DNA of 6,913 nt. Origin: Brucellaceae bacterium (GTDB taxonomy: Bacteria > Pseudomonadota > Alphaproteobacteria > Rhizobiales > Rhizobiaceae). Each line of letters opens with the position of its first letter. The first letter of the stretch is position 1. The notes below the pieces were generated by a model. That model searched no databases and was not told the origin of the DNA. It saw only the letters and a list, made by a program, of their open reading frames with translations. Below, in pieces: positions 4,471 through 6,913 of this stretch. The translations under genes were made by a program, and so were the position numbers. Location of the stretch: positions 1 to 6,913 of the forward strand of contig JAIRVW010000378.1 of the NCBI GenBank assembly GCA_031253705.1. The letters are read 5' to 3'.

Positions 4471-6913
4471 AATTCCTGACATTGAAGACTATGTCGCGAT
4501 TTGCAAAGGTTGCGGGTTTTGTTGCTCTGACTCTGCCGTCAATGGCCAATTACGCGTCCGCACAGGCGACCGGCGGCTGGACGCTGAATATTGACAACGC
4601 CAAGAATTCAGTGGCAACGGCCGGTGCTGAAGTTCCTTATGATTTCTGGATCGAAAACAACGCCAATAAGGGTACACCGGCAACCAGCATTACCTTTACT
4701 GTACCCGCGGGCTCGGTTTTCTTGGGTGTGGATGGTCTTTCCGGTTGTACGCCTGCGCCGATCACGCCTGAAGAAACACTGACAGCCCCGCTTGATGTAA
4801 CCTGTGATGTGCCTGCATTGGAGCCGCAGCAGGTCATCAAGCCTGTACGGGTTAAGCTTCGCCCGATGACCGAAGGCTATCTCGACCTGAAGGCGAAAAT
4901 GGCTGATCCGGGTCCTGAGCAGCATGGTTATACCACTGTTGAGGAAGGTGCGGATCTCGCTGTTGATCTTTCCTTTGATAAGGCGGAGCAGCAGGCTGGT
5001 TCGGAAGCAAAATTTACCGCGAAAGTAACCAATAACGGACCATATCCGTCAAGTGGCGCCAAGCTTGTGCTGCCTTTGCCGGTTGGTCTGTCGCGCAATG
5101 TCACTCTGCCTGCGGGCTGCCAGATTACTGGTAATGATATTATTTGTATTGTTCCGGGTGAGATCGCGGTCGGAGCGGAAATCCCGCTGGAATTTTCCTC
5201 GCAGATTATCGTTGAGAATGCATCGACCATCACTTTGGGTGCAAAGATTGAGGCGACCGGTAAGCCTGCAGATCCGATCAGCGATAATAACGAAGCATCT
5301 GCCAGCCTGAGCGTGATTGCCGGTACCGATGTCAGCATTGCGAAGACACGCTCCCCTGCAGGTTTGCTGTTCACAGGTGATGAAGTTACCTTCACGCTGA
5401 ACCCTGTTTATGCGGGTACGGTGCCGTCGCAGGCGACGATCACGGATGTGCTTCCGGACAATTACGAATTTATCAGCATTTCTGCAGGTAAAGGCTGGGT
5501 CTGTCCTAATCCGGGGCAGACCATCAGCTGTGAATATACTGCTGAAGCCGGTTCTGATTATAAAGAACCGATTATCATTAAAGCCAAGGCAATCAAGCCG
5601 ACAGATGCAAAGGGTGTGGTGAATACTGCAACCATTGCCTCGGAGAATGAAAATCCGGATCTTGGCGGCAATAATAAAGGCAGCGATACTGTCGCCCATA
5701 TTGCTGATCCGAAAGTGGATCTGGTTGCACATAAATCCGGACCTGCCCGTAATCTGGTAACGGTCGGCAACAGCTACGATTTCAATCTCTACACGACCAA
5801 TAAAGGCAATATCGGTTTTTCCGGTGAACTGACCATTACGGATGATCTGCCTGCCGGTCTGAAAGTCACTAAGATTGCGGCTCCTTCAGGCTGGAGCTGT
5901 TCGCCGCAGCCGGATGTGACTGGTCCTGCGAAAATTACCTGTGTTACGAACCAGTACACAAAAGACGCACCGCTCAATCCGGGTGCCGGAACCTCGCCGA
6001 TTACCCTGACAGCTGAAGTGACTGAAAAAGGTACTTTTGAGAACCGGATGACGGTCTCGTTTGAAGATTATCTTAATCAGGACGCCAATCCTGCTGACAA
6101 CACCACAACAACCGGTCCGATCACCAGTGCGGATGATCAGAACTGGGCGGATGTCAGTGTTAATAAGACTGTTCTGGGCAGTCCGGTTTTTGCCGGTGAT
6201 GAAATTACCTTCCGTCTGGAAGTGGCGAATAAAGGCCCTGCAGTTGCTGAAAATGTTGTCCTGCAAGACAGGCTGAATGACATCGTTGCTGATGTTACCG
6301 GCGGCTCACCGAGTGATGTTAAAATCAATATCATTCCGAATAAGGCGCAGGGTCTGACATGCGGAACAGCTGCCAGCGGTGCTTATTCGCGCGATCTGAC
6401 CTGTAATATTCAGTCTTTGCCGGTTTGTACTGCAGCATCGGATTGTCCGGTTGTTGAAGTCACTGTTCGTGCCGGTACACAGGGTGCCAAGCGCAATACC
6501 GCGCAGGCCTATTCGCTGAAAACACCGGACAACAATCTGACCAACAACCAGAGTGAAGTTGGTTATGAAGTTAAGCCGCGCACCGATGTAAAGGTTGCAA
6601 AATCCAGCCCGTCCCAGAGTTCCGGTGCAAAATCCGGTCAGGAATTGTTGTATATTCTGACAGCCAGTGTGCCGAATAACGGTCTCAGCAATGCTGAGAA
6701 CGTGACTGTCACCGACACGCTGCCGGATGGTCTGATGTTTGTCGGCGCAACTGCAAGCACCGGTGGTGTATGTTCTGTACTACCGAACACGACCAGTGTG
6801 ACCGGTGCAGGCAATAATCAGATTGTTTGTAATCTCGGGACAATCAACAACGGTTCACAGCAGACTGTATCGGTACGCGTTGTCCCGACAACACCGCTGG
6901 TTGGCCCAACAAT
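4467..6913 (+). CDS. Secreted DUF11 tandem-repeat surface protein (C-terminus off window)
   Basis: The frame is open for 815 codons with no stop and leaves the right edge. The signal peptide spans 1-32 or 1-34 (basic start, hydrophobic 15-26, ASA/AQA cleavage), so the product is exported. The rest is a chain of Ig-like beta-sandwich units of the DUF11/TIGR01451 type, with residue ranges about 36-145, 163-283, 287-412, 416-548, 562-700 and 707 onward. Units typically open with D(V/L)xxxK, then GDExTF, a Gly-Pro or NNG turn, and TD(x)LP(D/A)(G/N)L. Each has a cysteine pair near its end (for example 346/355 and 478/492), and several end in an Asn/Asp-rich linker such as PDNNLTNNQ. Such chains usually act as extended stalks or adhesins; an anchor or ligand domain would lie beyond the window. 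ATG 4467 is preferred over ATG 4491 because AGGGGA (4455-4460) sits 6 nt upstream. No frameshift is seen. Confidence 0.93.
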   Translation, partial: MKFLTLKTMSRFAKVAGFVALTLPSMANYASAQATGGWTLNIDNAKNSVATAGAEVPYDFWIENNANKGTPATSITFTVPAGSVFLGVDGLSGCTPAPITPEETLTAPLDVTCDVPALEPQQVIKPVRVKLRPMTEGYLDLKAKMADPGPEQHGYTTVEEGADLAVDLSFDKAEQQAGSEAKFTAKVTNNGPYPSSGAKLVLPLPVGLSRNVTLPAGCQITGNDIICIVPGEIAVGAEIPLEFSSQIIVENASTITLGAKIEATGKPADPISDNNEASASLSVIAGTDVSIAKTRSPAGLLFTGDEVTFTLNPVYAGTVPSQATITDVLPDNYEFISISAGKGWVCPNPGQTISCEYTAEAGSDYKEPIIIKAKAIKPTDAKGVVNTATIASENENPDLGGNNKGSDTVAHIADPKVDLVAHKSGPARNLVTVGNSYDFNLYTTNKGNIGFSGELTITDDLPAGLKVTKIAAPSGWSCSPQPDVTGPAKITCVTNQYTKDAPLNPGAGTSPITLTAEVTEKGTFENRMTVSFEDYLNQDANPADNTTTTGPITSADDQNWADVSVNKTVLGSPVFAGDEITFRLEVANKGPAVAENVVLQDRLNDIVADVTGGSPSDVKINIIPNKAQGLTCGTAASGAYSRDLTCNIQSLPVCTAASDCPVVEVTVRAGTQGAKRNTAQAYSLKTPDNNLTNNQSEVGYEVKPRTDVKVAKSSPSQSSGAKSGQELLYILTASVPNNGLSNAENVTVTDTLPDGLMFVGATASTGGVCSVLPNTTSVTGAGNNQIVCNLGTINNGSQQTVSVRVVPTTPLVGPT
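4572..6911 (+). repeat. Six tandem DUF11-type protein repeats
   Basis: Units lie at about 4572-4901, 4953-5315, 5325-5702, 5712-6110, 6150-6566 and 6585-6911 (the last cut off). The first unit is the most divergent. Similarity is mainly at protein level. One notable DNA match is GGTGATGAAGTTACCTTC at 5376-5393 and its copy at 6195-6212 (17 of 18 identical), which marks units 3 and 5 as possible closer relatives. Confidence 0.8.

Noticed and set aside
5049..5732. 227-codon minus-strand frame, and several shorter ones, over the DUF11 gene
   Set aside because: The plus-strand frame is continuous from 4467 to the end with a signal peptide and repeats; the antisense frames are shadows.

Overview
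The window reads as chromosomal DNA of a Gram-negative alphaproteobacterium. Three proteins have cleavable Sec signal peptides without a lipobox, and the solute-binding protein is of the periplasmic DppA type. Moderate G+C in the genes, an AT-rich promoter island and a small palindromic intergenic element suggest Hyphomicrobiales, possibly near Brucellaceae. That placement rests on gene style, not on a marker gene, and is an inference.

Layout. (1) 1-407, minus strand: start of a secreted DUF922 (putative zinc protease) gene, cut by the left edge. (2) 408-740: divergent intergenic region with an imperfect palindromic element. (3) 741-2339, plus: complete DppA-like family-5 solute-binding protein, closed by a strong terminator (2385-2411). 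(4) 2453-3694, plus: complete peptidase T (pepT), closed by a second strong terminator (3729-3765). (5) 3766-4466: about 700 bp with no conventional gene, only 26% G+C over 3901-4260. It holds a perfect 10-bp hairpin, a 46-bp palindrome, a second long dyad overlapping a TTGACA promoter candidate, and a structured leader. (6) 4366-4470: a possible 34-residue leader ORF whose stop overlaps the next start (ATGA). (7) 4467 to the right edge: a gene open for 815 codons, encoding a secreted protein of tandem DUF11 (TIGR01451-like) repeats.

How they fit together. The binding protein and PepT plausibly both handle small peptides, one at the periplasmic capture step and one at cytoplasmic tripeptide cleavage. 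The terminator between them argues for separate transcription units, and no permease or ATPase genes accompany the binding protein. The DUF11 gene is its own unit. Its long AT-rich upstream region, large dyads, and a leader in which an 11-bp stem covers the ribosome site of a coupled small ORF make it the most unusual part of the window. They suggest layered transcriptional and translational control of a surface protein.
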